Assembly: GCF_036173105.1 (NCBI RefSeq) | Contig: NZ_CP108053.1 | Location: forward strand, 5,394,001 to 5,458,000 | Length of the DNA stretch: 64,000 bases | DNA from: Streptomyces sp. NBC_00287 | Lineage (GTDB): Bacteria > Actinomycetota > Actinomycetes > Streptomycetales > Streptomycetaceae | Reading direction: 5' to 3' | In this document: piece after piece, positions 50,544-59,140 of the stretch | How the letters are laid out: every line of letters starts with the position of its first letter | How positions within the stretch are numbered: the stretch's first letter is position 1 | Position numbers and translations under genes: made by a program | Notes under the pieces: model-generated | The model's input: only the letters and a program-made list of their open reading frames with translations | What the model was told of the DNA's origin: nothing | Database searches by the model: none

Positions 50544-52403
50544 ATGCGGCGCTACCCGCCCATCGCGGACCACGGAATGATCGGCGACCTCCAGACCGCC
50601 GCCCTCGTCTCCTCCGACGGCGTCATCAACTGGTTCTGCGCACCGCGCTTCGACTCGCCCAGTCTCTTCGCGGCCCTGCTCGATCACGACCGCGCCGGAC
50701 ACTTCGCGATCACCGTGGAAGGCGAGCACGTGACGACCCGCCAGCTCTACCTGGCCGACACCGCCGTACTCGTCACCCGCTTCCTCACCCCCGACGGAGT
50801 CGGCGAAGTGGTCGACTTCATGCCCGTCGACCGCCCGGAGACGGCAACCGACCGTCACCAGCTGGTCAGGGTGATGCGGGTGACGCGGGGCCGGGTCCGC
50901 TTCTCGCTCACCTGCCGCCCCCGCTTCGACTACGCCCGCGCCGACCACCGCCTCACCCTGCACGAGGACATGGCCCACTTCTCCGGCCCCGGCACCGAGG
51001 CCTTCCTCCAGGCGGCGGGACCGGTGTCCCTGCAACCGGACGGCCAGGACGTACGCGCCTTCGTGGAGCTGGACCAGGGACAGCTGGCGGCGACGGTCCT
51101 GACGGTGTGCGCGGCGGGCGGCGAACCGCCACCGTCGCCGACGCCCGACAGCGTCCGTACGCAGTTCGAGAACACGTACTCCTTCTGGCACCGCTGGGTC
51201 CGCGGCAGCCGCTACCGGGGCCGCTGGCTGGAGACGGTCAACCGGTCCGCGATCACGCTGAAGCTGCTCACCTACGCCCCCACCGGCGCCCCCATCGCCG
51301 CCGCGACGGCGGGCCTGCCCGAGCAGCTCGGCGGCGAGCGGAACTGGGACTACCGCTACACCTGGGTCCGGGACGCCTCCCTGTCCCTGCACGCCCTGTT
51401 CGGCCTCGGCTTCAGCGAGGAGGCCCACGCCTTCCGGAGCTGGATCGGCGACCGGCTGCGCGAGGGCCGTACGGTCACCGGTGAGCCGCTGCAGATCATG
51501 TACCGCATCGACGGCGACCCCCATCTCGCCGAGGAGACACTCGGCCACCTGGAGGGCTACCGCGGCTCCGCGCCCGTCCGGATCGGCAACGGCGCCGCCG
51601 ACCAGCTCCAACTCGACATCTACGGCGAGGCGGTGCACGCCCTCACCCACACCGAGGATCTCGCCCACCACATGGGGTACGACGGCTGGCGGGGCCTCGC
51701 CGAGGTGCTCGACTGGCTGGTGGAGAACTGGGACCGCCCCGACGAGGGCATCTGGGAGACCCGGGGCGGCCGACAGGACTTCACCTACAGCCGGCTGATG
51801 TGCTGGGCGGCCTTCGACCGCGGCATCCGCGTCGCCCGCGAGCTGGCCCGCCCCGCCGACCTGGCGAGCTGGATCACCGCCCGCGACGCCGTCTTCGGGC
51901 AGATCATGGACCGCGGCTGGAGCGAGCGGCGCCAGGCGTTCGTCCAGCACTACGGCGGCGAAGTGCTGGACGCCTCACTGCTGTTGATGCCATCGGTCGG
52001 CTTCATCACGCCCCGCGATCCGCGCTGGCTGTCCACCCTCGACGCCATGGACACGGAACTGGTCTCCGACAGCCTGGTCTACCGCTACGACCCCGCCGCG
52101 TCCCCCGACGGTCTGCGCGGCAGCGAGGGCACCTTCTCGCTGTGCAGCTTCCTCTACGTCGACGCCCTCGCCCGCTCCGGCCGCCTCGACCAGGGCCGCT
52201 ATGCCTTCGACAAGATGCTGACCTACGCCAACCATGTCGGCCTGTTCGGTGAGGAGGTCGGCCCCACCGGCGAACAACTGGGCAACTTCCCCCAGGCGTT
52301 CACCCACCTCGCCCTGATCACGGCGGCCCTGGCCCTGGACGAGGAGCTCGACCGCACCGGGCCCGCGGAGAGGATCAGGAATCCTGAGTACAGGATTTCC
52401 TGA
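50544..52403 (+). CDS. glycoside hydrolase family 15 protein (glucoamylase/trehalase-like)
   Basis: Encodes 619 residues from ATG 50544 behind GAGGGG. An N-terminal beta-sandwich (1-230, IADHGMIGDLQTAALVSSDG, NWFCAPRFDSPSLFAALLD) precedes the (alpha/alpha)6 barrel. The barrel carries GGERNWDYRYTWVRDASLSL, DEGIWETRGGRQDFTYSRLM with a catalytic Glu, and GLFGEEVGPTGEQLGNFPQA with the second Glu. There is no signal peptide, so it acts inside the cell. Mycobacterial relatives of this layout hydrolyse trehalose; glucoamylase and dextranase activities are also known. Its 3' end overlaps the operator of the metal-sensor operon. Confidence 0.93.
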   Translation: MRRYPPIADHGMIGDLQTAALVSSDGVINWFCAPRFDSPSLFAALLDHDRAGHFAITVEGEHVTTRQLYLADTAVLVTRFLTPDGVGEVVDFMPVDRPETATDRHQLVRVMRVTRGRVRFSLTCRPRFDYARADHRLTLHEDMAHFSGPGTEAFLQAAGPVSLQPDGQDVRAFVELDQGQLAATVLTVCAAGGEPPPSPTPDSVRTQFENTYSFWHRWVRGSRYRGRWLETVNRSAITLKLLTYAPTGAPIAAATAGLPEQLGGERNWDYRYTWVRDASLSLHALFGLGFSEEAHAFRSWIGDRLREGRTVTGEPLQIMYRIDGDPHLAEETLGHLEGYRGSAPVRIGNGAADQLQLDIYGEAVHALTHTEDLAHHMGYDGWRGLAEVLDWLVENWDRPDEGIWETRGGRQDFTYSRLMCWAAFDRGIRVARELARPADLASWITARDAVFGQIMDRGWSERRQAFVQHYGGEVLDASLLLMPSVGFITPRDPRWLSTLDAMDTELVSDSLVYRYDPAASPDGLRGSEGTFSLCSFLYVDALARSGRLDQGRYAFDKMLTYANHVGLFGEEVGPTGEQLGNFPQAFTHLALITAALALDEELDRTGPAERIRNPEYRIS

Positions 52404-52422
52404 ATTCAGGATTCCCTGTACT
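52380..52422 (+). promoter_or_regulatory. palindromic operator of the CmtR-like/CDF operon
   Basis: Two perfect palindromes touch: AATCCTGAGTACAGGATT (52380-52397) and TCCTGAATTCAGGA (52398-52411). The latter is the centre of a 36-bp near-palindrome bounded by AGTACAGG (52387) and CCTGTACT (ending 52422), with three unpaired positions. It overlaps the GH15 stop and ends 9 nt before the regulator GTG, which has no Shine-Dalgarno sequence, so the mRNA may be leaderless. Confidence 0.85.
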
Positions 52423-52431
52423 GTCAATGAT

Positions 52432-52767
52432 GTGCTGACCGTTGCCCCCGACATCGACGTGCTGGCCCGTTTTGGACGCGCGCTCGCCGATCCGATCCGC
52501 TGCCGCATCCTCCTCGCCCTGCGCAAGGCGCCCGCCTACCCGGCCGACCTGGCGGACGAGCTCGACGTCTCCCGGACCCGCCTCTCGAACCACCTCGCCT
52601 GCCTGCGCGACTGCGGACTGGTGGTCACCGCCCCGGACGGCCGCCGCACCCGGTACGAACTGGCCGACCCGCGACTCGGCCACGCCTTGGAGGACCTCCT
52701 CGCCGCGGTGGTCGCCGTCGAGTCGGACAAGCAGTGCCCCGGCGCCGAGACCGAGGACTGCTGCTGA
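52432..52767 (+). CDS. CmtR-type ArsR/SmtB metal-sensing repressor
   Basis: Encodes 111 residues from GTG 52432. It is a winged helix with RFGRALADPIRCRILLALRK, the recognition helix SRTRLSNHLACLRDCGLVV and the wing APDGRRTRYELAD. Cys57 and Cys61 lie in the recognition helix and Cys102 in the C-terminal tail (KQCPG). These are the positions of the three cadmium/lead ligands known in Mycobacterium tuberculosis CmtR, and the surrounding sequence is also similar. Extra cysteines end the protein (EDCC). It should repress this operon until it binds Cd, Pb or a similar ion. Its stop overlaps the transporter ATG by one base. Confidence 0.94.
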   Translation: MLTVAPDIDVLARFGRALADPIRCRILLALRKAPAYPADLADELDVSRTRLSNHLACLRDCGLVVTAPDGRRTRYELADPRLGHALEDLLAAVVAVESDKQCPGAETEDCC

Positions 52768-53459
52768 TGACGGCGATATCCCTGGGGCCGTCCCCGGCCC
52801 GCCGCGATGCGCTGGCCCGTCGGATACGGCTGCTGGTGGCCGCGACGATCACCTACAACGTCATCGAGGCCGCCGTAGCCCTCACCGCCGGCACTCTGGC
52901 CGCCTCGACCGCGCTGATCGGCTTCGGCCTGGACTCGGTCGTCGAGGTCTCCTCCGCCGCCGCGGTCGCCTGGCAGTTCTCCGCCCGCGACCACGCGGTC
53001 CGCGAGGCACGTGAGCGGACCACCCTGCGGATCATCGCGGTCTCGTTCTTCGCACTGGCCGCCTACGTCACCGCCGACGCCCTCCGCGCCCTGACCGGCA
53101 CCACCGAGGCCGACCGCTCGATCCCCGGCATAGCGCTCGCCGCCCTCTCCCTGGCGGTCATGCCATTCCTGTCCGCGGCGCAACGCCGCACAGGCCGCGA
53201 ACTGGGCTCCGCCTCAGCGGTAGCGGACTCCAAGCAGACCCTGCTCTGCACCTACCTGTCCGCGGTCCTCCTGCTCGGCCTACTCCTCAACGCCACCCTC
53301 GGCTGGTCCTGGGCCGACCCGATCGCCGCGCTGCTCATAGCCGCAATAGCCGCCAAGGAAGGCCGAGACGCCTGGCAGGGCAAGGGCTGCTGCGCCCCCA
53401 TCACCGCGTCCGCCTCCACCGGAGAGCACGGCTGCGGCCCGGGCTGCTCCTGCTGCTAG
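52767..53459 (+). CDS. cation diffusion facilitator-like heavy-metal exporter with Cys-rich tail
   Basis: Encodes 230 residues. Six membrane segments are visible, beginning LLVAATITYNVIEAAVALTA and ending ADPIAALLIAAIAAKEG. Metal-site acids lie in GFGLDSVVEV (helix 2) and SAVADSKQTLLC (helix 5). The usual large C-terminal cytoplasmic domain is missing; in its place is a 26-residue tail with six Cys and one His (GKGCCAP, then HGCGPGCSCC). Together with the upstream CmtR-like sensor, export of Cd, Pb or Zn is the best reading. The stop shares CTAG with that of the convergent gene. Confidence 0.9.
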   Translation: MTAISLGPSPARRDALARRIRLLVAATITYNVIEAAVALTAGTLAASTALIGFGLDSVVEVSSAAAVAWQFSARDHAVREARERTTLRIIAVSFFALAAYVTADALRALTGTTEADRSIPGIALAALSLAVMPFLSAAQRRTGRELGSASAVADSKQTLLCTYLSAVLLLGLLLNATLGWSWADPIAALLIAAIAAKEGRDAWQGKGCCAPITASASTGEHGCGPGCSCC

Positions 53460-53887
53460 GGCCACACCAGGCAGTACGGCTGATGCCCCGCCTCATGCAG
53501 CCGATGGCTGAAGTCCTGCCACTCATGCAGCAGTTGGTACACATTGAACGCGTCCCGTGGGCCCCCGCGGTCCGGGACCGTCGACCAGATGAAGGCTGCC
53601 GCGCCGACCGCTTCCTCGCCGATGCCGCGGAGGGGGTCGACGACCGTCATGGGGAGTTTGACGACCGCGTAGTCGGGGTGCAGGACGACCAGCTCGAGTG
53701 GGGGCACCTTGTGCAGGGGGACGCCCTCGATGCCCGTCAGTACCATCGCGGCCATCGTCTCCGGCTTGATCTTGGTGAACATGCCGTTCATGCCGAGCTC
53801 GTCGCCGCCGAGTTCCTCGGGGCGCATCGAGATCGGGACGCGGGCCGCGGTCGCGCCGTCCGGCGCGCCGAAGTACTTGTACGTCAC
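53456..53887 (-). CDS. conserved hypothetical protein
   Basis: Encodes 143 residues from GTG 53887 behind GGTGGG; the frame upstream is polar and arginine-rich and is not likely to be coding. I do not recognise the family. The protein starts VTYKYFGAPDGATAARVPIS, has a mid-region MAAMVLTGIEGVPLHKVPPL and LVVLHPDYAVVKLPMTVVDP, and ends VYQLLHEWQDFSHRLHEAGH then QPYCLVWP. It looks soluble, alpha/beta, without signal peptide or membrane helix. It converges with the metal exporter and diverges from hemL over 459 nt. Confidence 0.7.
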   Translation of the reverse strand: MTYKYFGAPDGATAARVPISMRPEELGGDELGMNGMFTKIKPETMAAMVLTGIEGVPLHKVPPLELVVLHPDYAVVKLPMTVVDPLRGIGEEAVGAAAFIWSTVPDRGGPRDAFNVYQLLHEWQDFSHRLHEAGHQPYCLVWP

Positions 53888-54346
53888 CCCCACCCGACCA
53901 CCATTCCTGCTCGCCGCCCGGATCCGCTCGGGATCCGTCTGTCCGCCGCTCTGTGCCTGCCGTGCTTCTGCCGTTTCCTCCGCGTCGCGCCGGTGCCTTC
54001 CCCGCCGGGCACGTCGAGGACCAAGGTCATCAGTCCCCTCGCCCAGTCCGCCACCGCGATGCATATCTCCACCCGACTGCTTTTCTAGGATGTGCGGCCC
54101 CCGCCGCGCAACCCGATCATCGTGTCAGTGACCTCCCCCACGGCCGCTCGCCGAAACGTGCGCTGAAACACCTGTCCGCAGGATCTTGTACCAGCCCCCA
54201 GTTTCGCAGATGACGGGGGAGAGGGGACTGGTTGTCGGGTCAGTAGAGAGCGGGCTCACGGGCCCGAGGGCCCCCTGGCCTACCCTGAGGAGGTCACTGA
54301 CAAGCGGAGTCCGAGCAGTCGGAGAAGGTCGGAGAAGTCGCAGGAC
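53888..54346. other. intergenic region upstream of hemL
   Basis: 459 nt with no convincing gene; open frames on both strands are arginine-rich or low-complexity. It must carry the hemL promoter. Close before the start, the sequence CGGAGTCCGAGCAGTCGGAG with two GGAGAAG runs is purine-rich and includes the ribosome binding site. I see no Rex-type operator here. Confidence 0.6.
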
Positions 54347-55666
54347 ATGAGCTCACTGCCTTATTCATACGATGCGCCTGAGTCGCAGGCTCTGTTCGAC
54401 CGTGCGGCGGCCGTCACGCCCGGCGGCGTGAACTCCCCGGTGCGCGCCTTCCGCGCCGTGGGCGGAACGCCCCGGTTCATGGTGTCCGGCAAGGGCGCGT
54501 ATCTGACCGACGCCGACGGACGCGAGTACGTCGACCTCGTCTGCTCCTGGGGTCCCATGATCCTCGGGCACTCCCACCCGGAGGTCATCGCCGCCGTCCA
54601 GGACGCCGTCTCGCGCGGCACCTCCTTCGGTACGCCCGGGGAGGGGGAGGTGGCCCTCGCCGAGGAGATGGTCGCCCGGATCGACCCCCTCGAGCAGGTG
54701 CGGCTCGTCTCCAGCGGCACCGAGGCCACCATGTCGGCCATCCGGCTCGCCCGCGGCTTCACCCGGCGCACCAAGGTGATCAAGTTCGCCGGCTGCTACC
54801 ACGGCCATGTCGACTCGCTGCTGGCCGCCGCCGGCTCCGGTGTCGCCACCTTCGCGCTGCCCGACACCCCGGGCGTCACTGGCGCCCAGGCCGGCGACAC
54901 CATCGTGCTGCCGTACAACGACCTCGAAGCCGTGCACGAGGCCTTCCACCGGCACCCCGGGGAGATCGCCTGCGTGATCACCGAGGCCTCGCCGGGCAAC
55001 ATGGGCGTCGTACCGCCGCAGCCCGGCTTCAACCAGGGTCTGAAGGACGCCTGCCAGGCCAATGGCGCCCTCTACATCTCCGACGAGGTCATGACCGGCT
55101 TCCGCACCAGCCGCGCCGGCTGGTTCGGCATCGACGGGGTCGTCCCGGACCTGATGACCTTCGGCAAGGTCATGGGCGGCGGTTTCCCGGCCGCGGCCTT
55201 CGGCGGACGGGCGGACGTCATGGCGCACCTGGCGCCCGCCGGGCCCGTCTACCAGGCCGGCACCCTCTCCGGGAACCCGGTCGCCACGGCCGCTGGTCTC
55301 GCCCAGCTCCGGCTCCTCGACGACACCGCCTACGACAAGATCAACGCGGTCTCGGAGCAGATCCAGACCCTGGTCACCGAGGCGCTCACCAAGGAAGGCG
55401 TCGCGCACCGGCTGCAGACCGCCTCCAACATGTTCTCGGTGTTCTTCACGGACCGGCCCGTGCGCAACTACGAGGACGCCAAGGCGCAGGACTCCTTCCG
55501 CTTCACCGCCTTCTTCCACTCGCTGCTGGCGAACGGCGTCTATCTGCCGCCCTCCTCCTTCGAGTCCTGGTTCGTCTCCACCGCCCACGACGAGCGGGCC
55601 GTGCAGAAGATCGCCGACGCCCTTCCGGCGGCGGCCCGTGCGGCGGCGGAGGCGACGGCGGCATGA
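54347..55666 (+). CDS. hemL: glutamate-1-semialdehyde 2,1-aminomutase
   Basis: Encodes 439 residues, the normal length. It converts the HemA product to 5-aminolevulinate. It is a class III aminotransferase fold: ALFDRAAAVTPGGVNSPVRA at the N-terminus, VSSGTEATMSAIRLARGFT for the PLP phosphate, CYYHGHVDSLLA-like CYHGHVDSLLAAAGSG, ISDEVMTGFRTSRAGW for the pyridine Asp and Lys274 in LMTFGKVMGGGFPAAAFGG for PLP. ATGA overlap couples it to the histidine phosphatase gene. It lies 38 kb from hemB and about 5 kb before the cytochrome c maturation genes. Confidence 0.97.
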   Translation: MSSLPYSYDAPESQALFDRAAAVTPGGVNSPVRAFRAVGGTPRFMVSGKGAYLTDADGREYVDLVCSWGPMILGHSHPEVIAAVQDAVSRGTSFGTPGEGEVALAEEMVARIDPLEQVRLVSSGTEATMSAIRLARGFTRRTKVIKFAGCYHGHVDSLLAAAGSGVATFALPDTPGVTGAQAGDTIVLPYNDLEAVHEAFHRHPGEIACVITEASPGNMGVVPPQPGFNQGLKDACQANGALYISDEVMTGFRTSRAGWFGIDGVVPDLMTFGKVMGGGFPAAAFGGRADVMAHLAPAGPVYQAGTLSGNPVATAAGLAQLRLLDDTAYDKINAVSEQIQTLVTEALTKEGVAHRLQTASNMFSVFFTDRPVRNYEDAKAQDSFRFTAFFHSLLANGVYLPPSSFESWFVSTAHDERAVQKIADALPAAARAAAEATAA

Positions 55667-56346
55667 GCACCGACCTGGACTTCACCGTCGTCCACCTGAT
55701 GCGGCACGGCGAGGTCGCCAACCCGGACGGCGTCCTCTACGGCCGTCTGCCCGGCTACCACCTCTCCGAACTCGGGCGCCGGATGGCCGACCGGGTCGCC
55801 GAGCACCTCGCGCCCCGCGATGTCACGTACGTCGTCTCCTCCCCGCTGGAGCGCGCGCAGGAGACCGCCACGCCGATCGCCAAGGCGCACGGCCTCGACC
55901 TCGCCACCGACGAGCGGCTCATCGAGGCCGACAACGTCTTCCAGGGCAAGACCTTCGGCGTCGGCGACGGGGCGCTGCGCCAGCCCGCCAACTGGAAGCA
56001 CCTCATCAACCCCTTCAAGCCGTCCTGGGGTGAGCCGTACTTCGAGCAGGTCGTACGGATGATGGGGGCGCTGGATGCCGCGAAGGACCGCGCGCGCGGT
56101 CACGAGGCCGTGCTGGTCAGCCATCAGCTGCCGATCTGGATCGTGCGGTCCTACGTCGAGAAGCGCCGCCTGTGGCACGATCCGCGTCGCCGCGAGTGCA
56201 CGCTGGCGTCCCTGACGTCGTTCACGTATCAGGGCGACAGGATCGTGTCGGTGGGCTACAGCGAGCCGGCGATCGATCTGGTCCCGGCTCATCTCCGCGC
56301 GGGGGCGAAGCCCGTCAAGGGCAAGGATAAGGCATTCGGGGCATAA
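55663..56346 (+). CDS. histidine phosphatase (phosphoglycerate mutase-like) family protein
   Basis: Encodes 227 residues. The catalytic motif is VHLMRHGEVANPDG with the phosphorylated His, followed by GRLPGYHLSELGRRMADRV, SSPLERAQETA (second Arg), Glu in LIEADNVFQG and the second His in AVLVSHQLPIW. All residues of the active pocket are present. The family includes mutases and broad phosphatases; the substrate is unknown. Coupling to hemL is conserved in Streptomyces from memory, but no role in heme synthesis is known. Confidence 0.93.
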   Translation: MSTDLDFTVVHLMRHGEVANPDGVLYGRLPGYHLSELGRRMADRVAEHLAPRDVTYVVSSPLERAQETATPIAKAHGLDLATDERLIEADNVFQGKTFGVGDGALRQPANWKHLINPFKPSWGEPYFEQVVRMMGALDAAKDRARGHEAVLVSHQLPIWIVRSYVEKRRLWHDPRRRECTLASLTSFTYQGDRIVSVGYSEPAIDLVPAHLRAGAKPVKGKDKAFGA

Positions 56347-56413
56347 GCCAACCCCCGTACCGTTTCATGACATTTGTTGCGAAACACATGTGATCCACAG
56401 GAACCTCCCCCTC

Positions 56414-56454
56414 CGTCACGTCCTCTGACTGGGTGACCACCAGAGAACGTGACG
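56414..56454 (+). promoter_or_regulatory. 14-bp-armed inverted repeat before the deacetylase-like gene
   Basis: CGTCACGTCCTCTG (56414-56427) and CAGAGAACGTGACG (56441-56454) are complementary except for one base and are separated by 13 nt. It ends 12 nt before ATG 56467, so as RNA it would crowd the ribosome binding site; as DNA it would suit a dimeric regulator. Confidence 0.7.
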
Positions 56455-56466
56455 AACGGGGATGCA

Positions 56467-57705
56467 ATGCGCACTCTCACCCGAAGAGGAGCACTCGGAC
56501 TCGGCGTCGCCGGGGCCGCCGCGGTCGGACTCGCCGGCTGCGGCAACCTCGACCCGTCAGACGGGTCGACCCCCTCCGGAGGTTCCGCGGATCACCGCCC
56601 GGCCGGCTCCAAGCCGAAGCCGCGGGCCCGTGTCATCGGCGACGGCTCCACCTCGTACACCGGCAAGCAGCCGAAGCAGCCCGAGAAGCCCGTGCCGCTG
56701 GAACCCGGCCAGACCCCGCCCCAGTTCGTCGTCTTCTCCTGGGACGGCGCAGCGGAGGTCGGCAACGGCCTCTTCCCGCGCTTCCTCGACCTCGCCGAGG
56801 AACACGGCGCGCACATGACCTTCTTCCTCTCCGGGCTCTATCTGCTCCCGGAGAGCAAGAAGCGGCTCTACGACCCCCCGAACAACCTGCGCGGCGCCTC
56901 CGACATCGGCTACCTCACCGACGCGCACATCAAGGACACGCTGAAGAACGTCCACCGCGCCTGGCTCGACGGGCATGAGATCGGCACCCACTTCAACGGC
57001 CACTTCTGCGCCGGTTCCGGCTCGGTCGGCAACTGGACCCTCCAGCAGTGGCGCAGCGAGATCGACCAGGCGAAGTCGTTCGTGAAGGAGTGGCGGACGA
57101 ATACCGGGTGGACCGAGCTGCCCTCGCTGCCCTTCGACTACGACAAGGAACTCGTCGGCGGTCGTACGCCCTGTCTGCTCGGCCAGGAGAACCTGCTGCC
57201 CGTCGCCCGTGACCTCGGCTGGCGCTACGACGCCTCCTCGCCCGGCGGCCGCCAGGTCTGGCCCACGAAGAAGGGCGGCCTGTGGGATCTGCCGCTCCAG
57301 CAGATACCTTTCCCCGGCCGCAGCTTCGAGGTCCTGTCGATGGACTACAACATGCTCGCCAACCAGTCCATCAACTCCACGAACGCCCCCGCCCACAACT
57401 ACCCGGCCTGGCGCGAGCAGTCGGCCCAGGCGTACATATCTGGCTTCAAGCGGGCATACGAGACAAATCGCGCACCCTTCTTCGTCGGCAACCACTTCGA
57501 GCAGTGGAACGGCGGTATCTACATGGACGCCGTCGAGGAGGCCCTGAAGCACATCGCGCGGGAGAAGGAGAAGGGCGAGGACGTACGTCTGGTCTCCTTC
57601 CGGCAGTTCGTGGACTGGCTGGATGTGCAGTCGCCGGAGGTGCTGGACAAGTTGCGCACGCTGGAGGTCGGACAGGCGCCCGCAGAAGGCTGGAAGCGCT
57701 TCTGA
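56467..57705 (+). CDS. polysaccharide-deacetylase-like lipoprotein
   Basis: Encodes 412 residues from ATG 56467. The N-terminus MRTLTRRGALGLGVAGAAAV has a twin-arginine flavour and ends in the lipobox LAGC (Cys25), so it may be Tat-exported and lipidated. After a proline-rich linker, the NodB-like domain (about 85-400) has FVVFSWDGAAEVGNG with the first metal Asp, MTFFLSGLYLL, and HEIGTHFNGHFC with the His ligands. FVGNHFEQWNGGIYMDA follows near the end. Relatives remove acetyl groups from sugars, but the second half differs from typical chitin or peptidoglycan deacetylases. Located before the tlpA-ccd cluster. Confidence 0.87.
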   Translation: MRTLTRRGALGLGVAGAAAVGLAGCGNLDPSDGSTPSGGSADHRPAGSKPKPRARVIGDGSTSYTGKQPKQPEKPVPLEPGQTPPQFVVFSWDGAAEVGNGLFPRFLDLAEEHGAHMTFFLSGLYLLPESKKRLYDPPNNLRGASDIGYLTDAHIKDTLKNVHRAWLDGHEIGTHFNGHFCAGSGSVGNWTLQQWRSEIDQAKSFVKEWRTNTGWTELPSLPFDYDKELVGGRTPCLLGQENLLPVARDLGWRYDASSPGGRQVWPTKKGGLWDLPLQQIPFPGRSFEVLSMDYNMLANQSINSTNAPAHNYPAWREQSAQAYISGFKRAYETNRAPFFVGNHFEQWNGGIYMDAVEEALKHIAREKEKGEDVRLVSFRQFVDWLDVQSPEVLDKLRTLEVGQAPAEGWKRF

Positions 57706-57771
57706 AATGCGGGTTCTCACCTGCGAGGGGGGTGCGCAAGATCCTCGGAACGGACATGCGAAACTTTTCAC

Positions 57772-58362
57772 ATGAGTGCCGCCAGTCGCGCCCCCCTGAC
57801 CCTCGCCGGTGCCGTCGTCACCGCGCTGCTGCTGTCCGCGTGCACCTCGGGCGGTAAGTCCGGGGGTTCGGGCGACACCGGTTTCGTCATGGGCGAGGAC
57901 GGCATCGCGACCGTCAAGCTGGGGGAGCGGGACGCGGCCCCCGACCTGTCCGGCGACACCGTCGACGGCAAGCAGCTCGATGTCTCCAGCTACGGCGGCA
58001 AGGTCGTCGTACTGAACGTCTGGGGCTCCTGGTGTGCCCCCTGCCGCGCCGAGGCGCCGAGCTTCGAGAAGGTCTACCAGGACCTCAAGCCGGACGGTGT
58101 GCAGTTCGTCGGCATCAACACCCGCGACCCCAAGGCCGCGAGCGCCCTCGCTTTCGAGAAGGAGCAGGGCGTCACCTATCCGAGCCTGTACGACCCGACC
58201 GGCAAGCTGATGCTCCGCTTCGAGAAGGGCACGCTCAACCCGCAGGCGATCCCCTCCACCCTCGTCATCGACCGGGAGGGAAACATCGCGGCCCGCTCGC
58301 TGGCCCCGCTCAGCGAGGAGAAGCTGCGCAAGATGATCGCCCCGGTCCTCGCGGAGAAGTGA
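57772..58362 (+). CDS. TlpA/ResA-like thiol-disulfide lipoprotein
   Basis: Encodes 196 residues. The signal segment APLTLAGAVVTALLLSAC ends in the lipobox LSAC. The thioredoxin domain (about 60-196) has VVVLNVWGSWCAPCRAEAPS with active CAPC and the cis-Pro in NPQAIPSTLVIDREGN. It keeps apocytochrome c CxxCH cysteines reduced outside the membrane, taking electrons from CcdA, which is encoded 1 nt downstream. It begins the tlpA-ccdA-resB-ccsB System II operon. Confidence 0.94.
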   Translation: MSAASRAPLTLAGAVVTALLLSACTSGGKSGGSGDTGFVMGEDGIATVKLGERDAAPDLSGDTVDGKQLDVSSYGGKVVVLNVWGSWCAPCRAEAPSFEKVYQDLKPDGVQFVGINTRDPKAASALAFEKEQGVTYPSLYDPTGKLMLRFEKGTLNPQAIPSTLVIDREGNIAARSLAPLSEEKLRKMIAPVLAEK

Positions 58363-58363
58363 C

Positions 58364-59137
58364 GTGAGCGCCCTCGCGACACTCGCCGCGGCCACGGATC
58401 CCAATCAGACGGTGCTCAACGGCGCCCTGCTGATCGCCCTGCCCATCGCGCTGCTCGGTGGTCTGGTCTCGTTCTTCTCTCCTTGCGTGCTGCCGCTGGT
58501 CCCCGGCTATCTGTCCTACGTCACCGGCGTCACCGGCACCGATCTCGCCGAGGCCCGGCGCGGCCGGATGGTCGCGGGCGCCTCCCTCTTCGTACTCGGC
58601 TTCACCGCGGTGTTCGTCTCCAGCGGGGCCCTGTTCGGGTACTTCGGCTACAACCTCCAGGAGCACAAGGACATCCTGTCCAAGGTGCTCGGCGTCCTCA
58701 TGATCGCCATGGGTGTCTTCTTCATGGGCCTGATGCCCTGGATGACCCAGCGGGAGTTCCGCCTGCACAAGCGGCCCGTCAGCGGTCTGGTCGGCGCCCC
58801 CTTCCTCGGCGCGCTGTTCGGCATCGGCTGGACGCCCTGCATCGGCCCGACCCTCGCCTCCGTGCTCGCCCTGTCCTCGCAGCAGTCGAGCGCGGGCCGG
58901 GGCGCCATACTGACCGTCGCCTACTGCCTCGGCCTCGGTCTGCCCTTCGTGCTCGCCGCCGTCGCCTTCCGCAAGGCGCTCGGTGCCTTCGGCTGGGTCA
59001 AGCGCCACTATGTCTGGGTGATGCGGATCGGCGGCACGATGATGATCGCGACCGGTCTGCTGCTGCTGACCGGCGCCTGGGACAGCCTGGTGTCGGAGAT
59101 GCAGACCTGGTCCAACGGCTTCACTGTGGGGATCTGA
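58364..59137 (+). CDS. ccdA: CcdA, cytochrome c biogenesis membrane thiol transporter
   Basis: Encodes 257 residues from GTG 58364, one base after the tlpA stop. Six membrane helices are visible. The two electron-relaying cysteines lie in FFSPCVLPLVPGYLSYVTG (helix 1) and IGWTPCIGPTLASVLALS (helix 4), both in the conserved P-C context. It passes reducing power from cytoplasmic thioredoxin to the TlpA/ResA protein outside. A 3-nt gap precedes resB. Confidence 0.96.
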   Translation: MSALATLAAATDPNQTVLNGALLIALPIALLGGLVSFFSPCVLPLVPGYLSYVTGVTGTDLAEARRGRMVAGASLFVLGFTAVFVSSGALFGYFGYNLQEHKDILSKVLGVLMIAMGVFFMGLMPWMTQREFRLHKRPVSGLVGAPFLGALFGIGWTPCIGPTLASVLALSSQQSSAGRGAILTVAYCLGLGLPFVLAAVAFRKALGAFGWVKRHYVWVMRIGGTMMIATGLLLLTGAWDSLVSEMQTWSNGFTVGI

Positions 59138-59140
59138 CCG

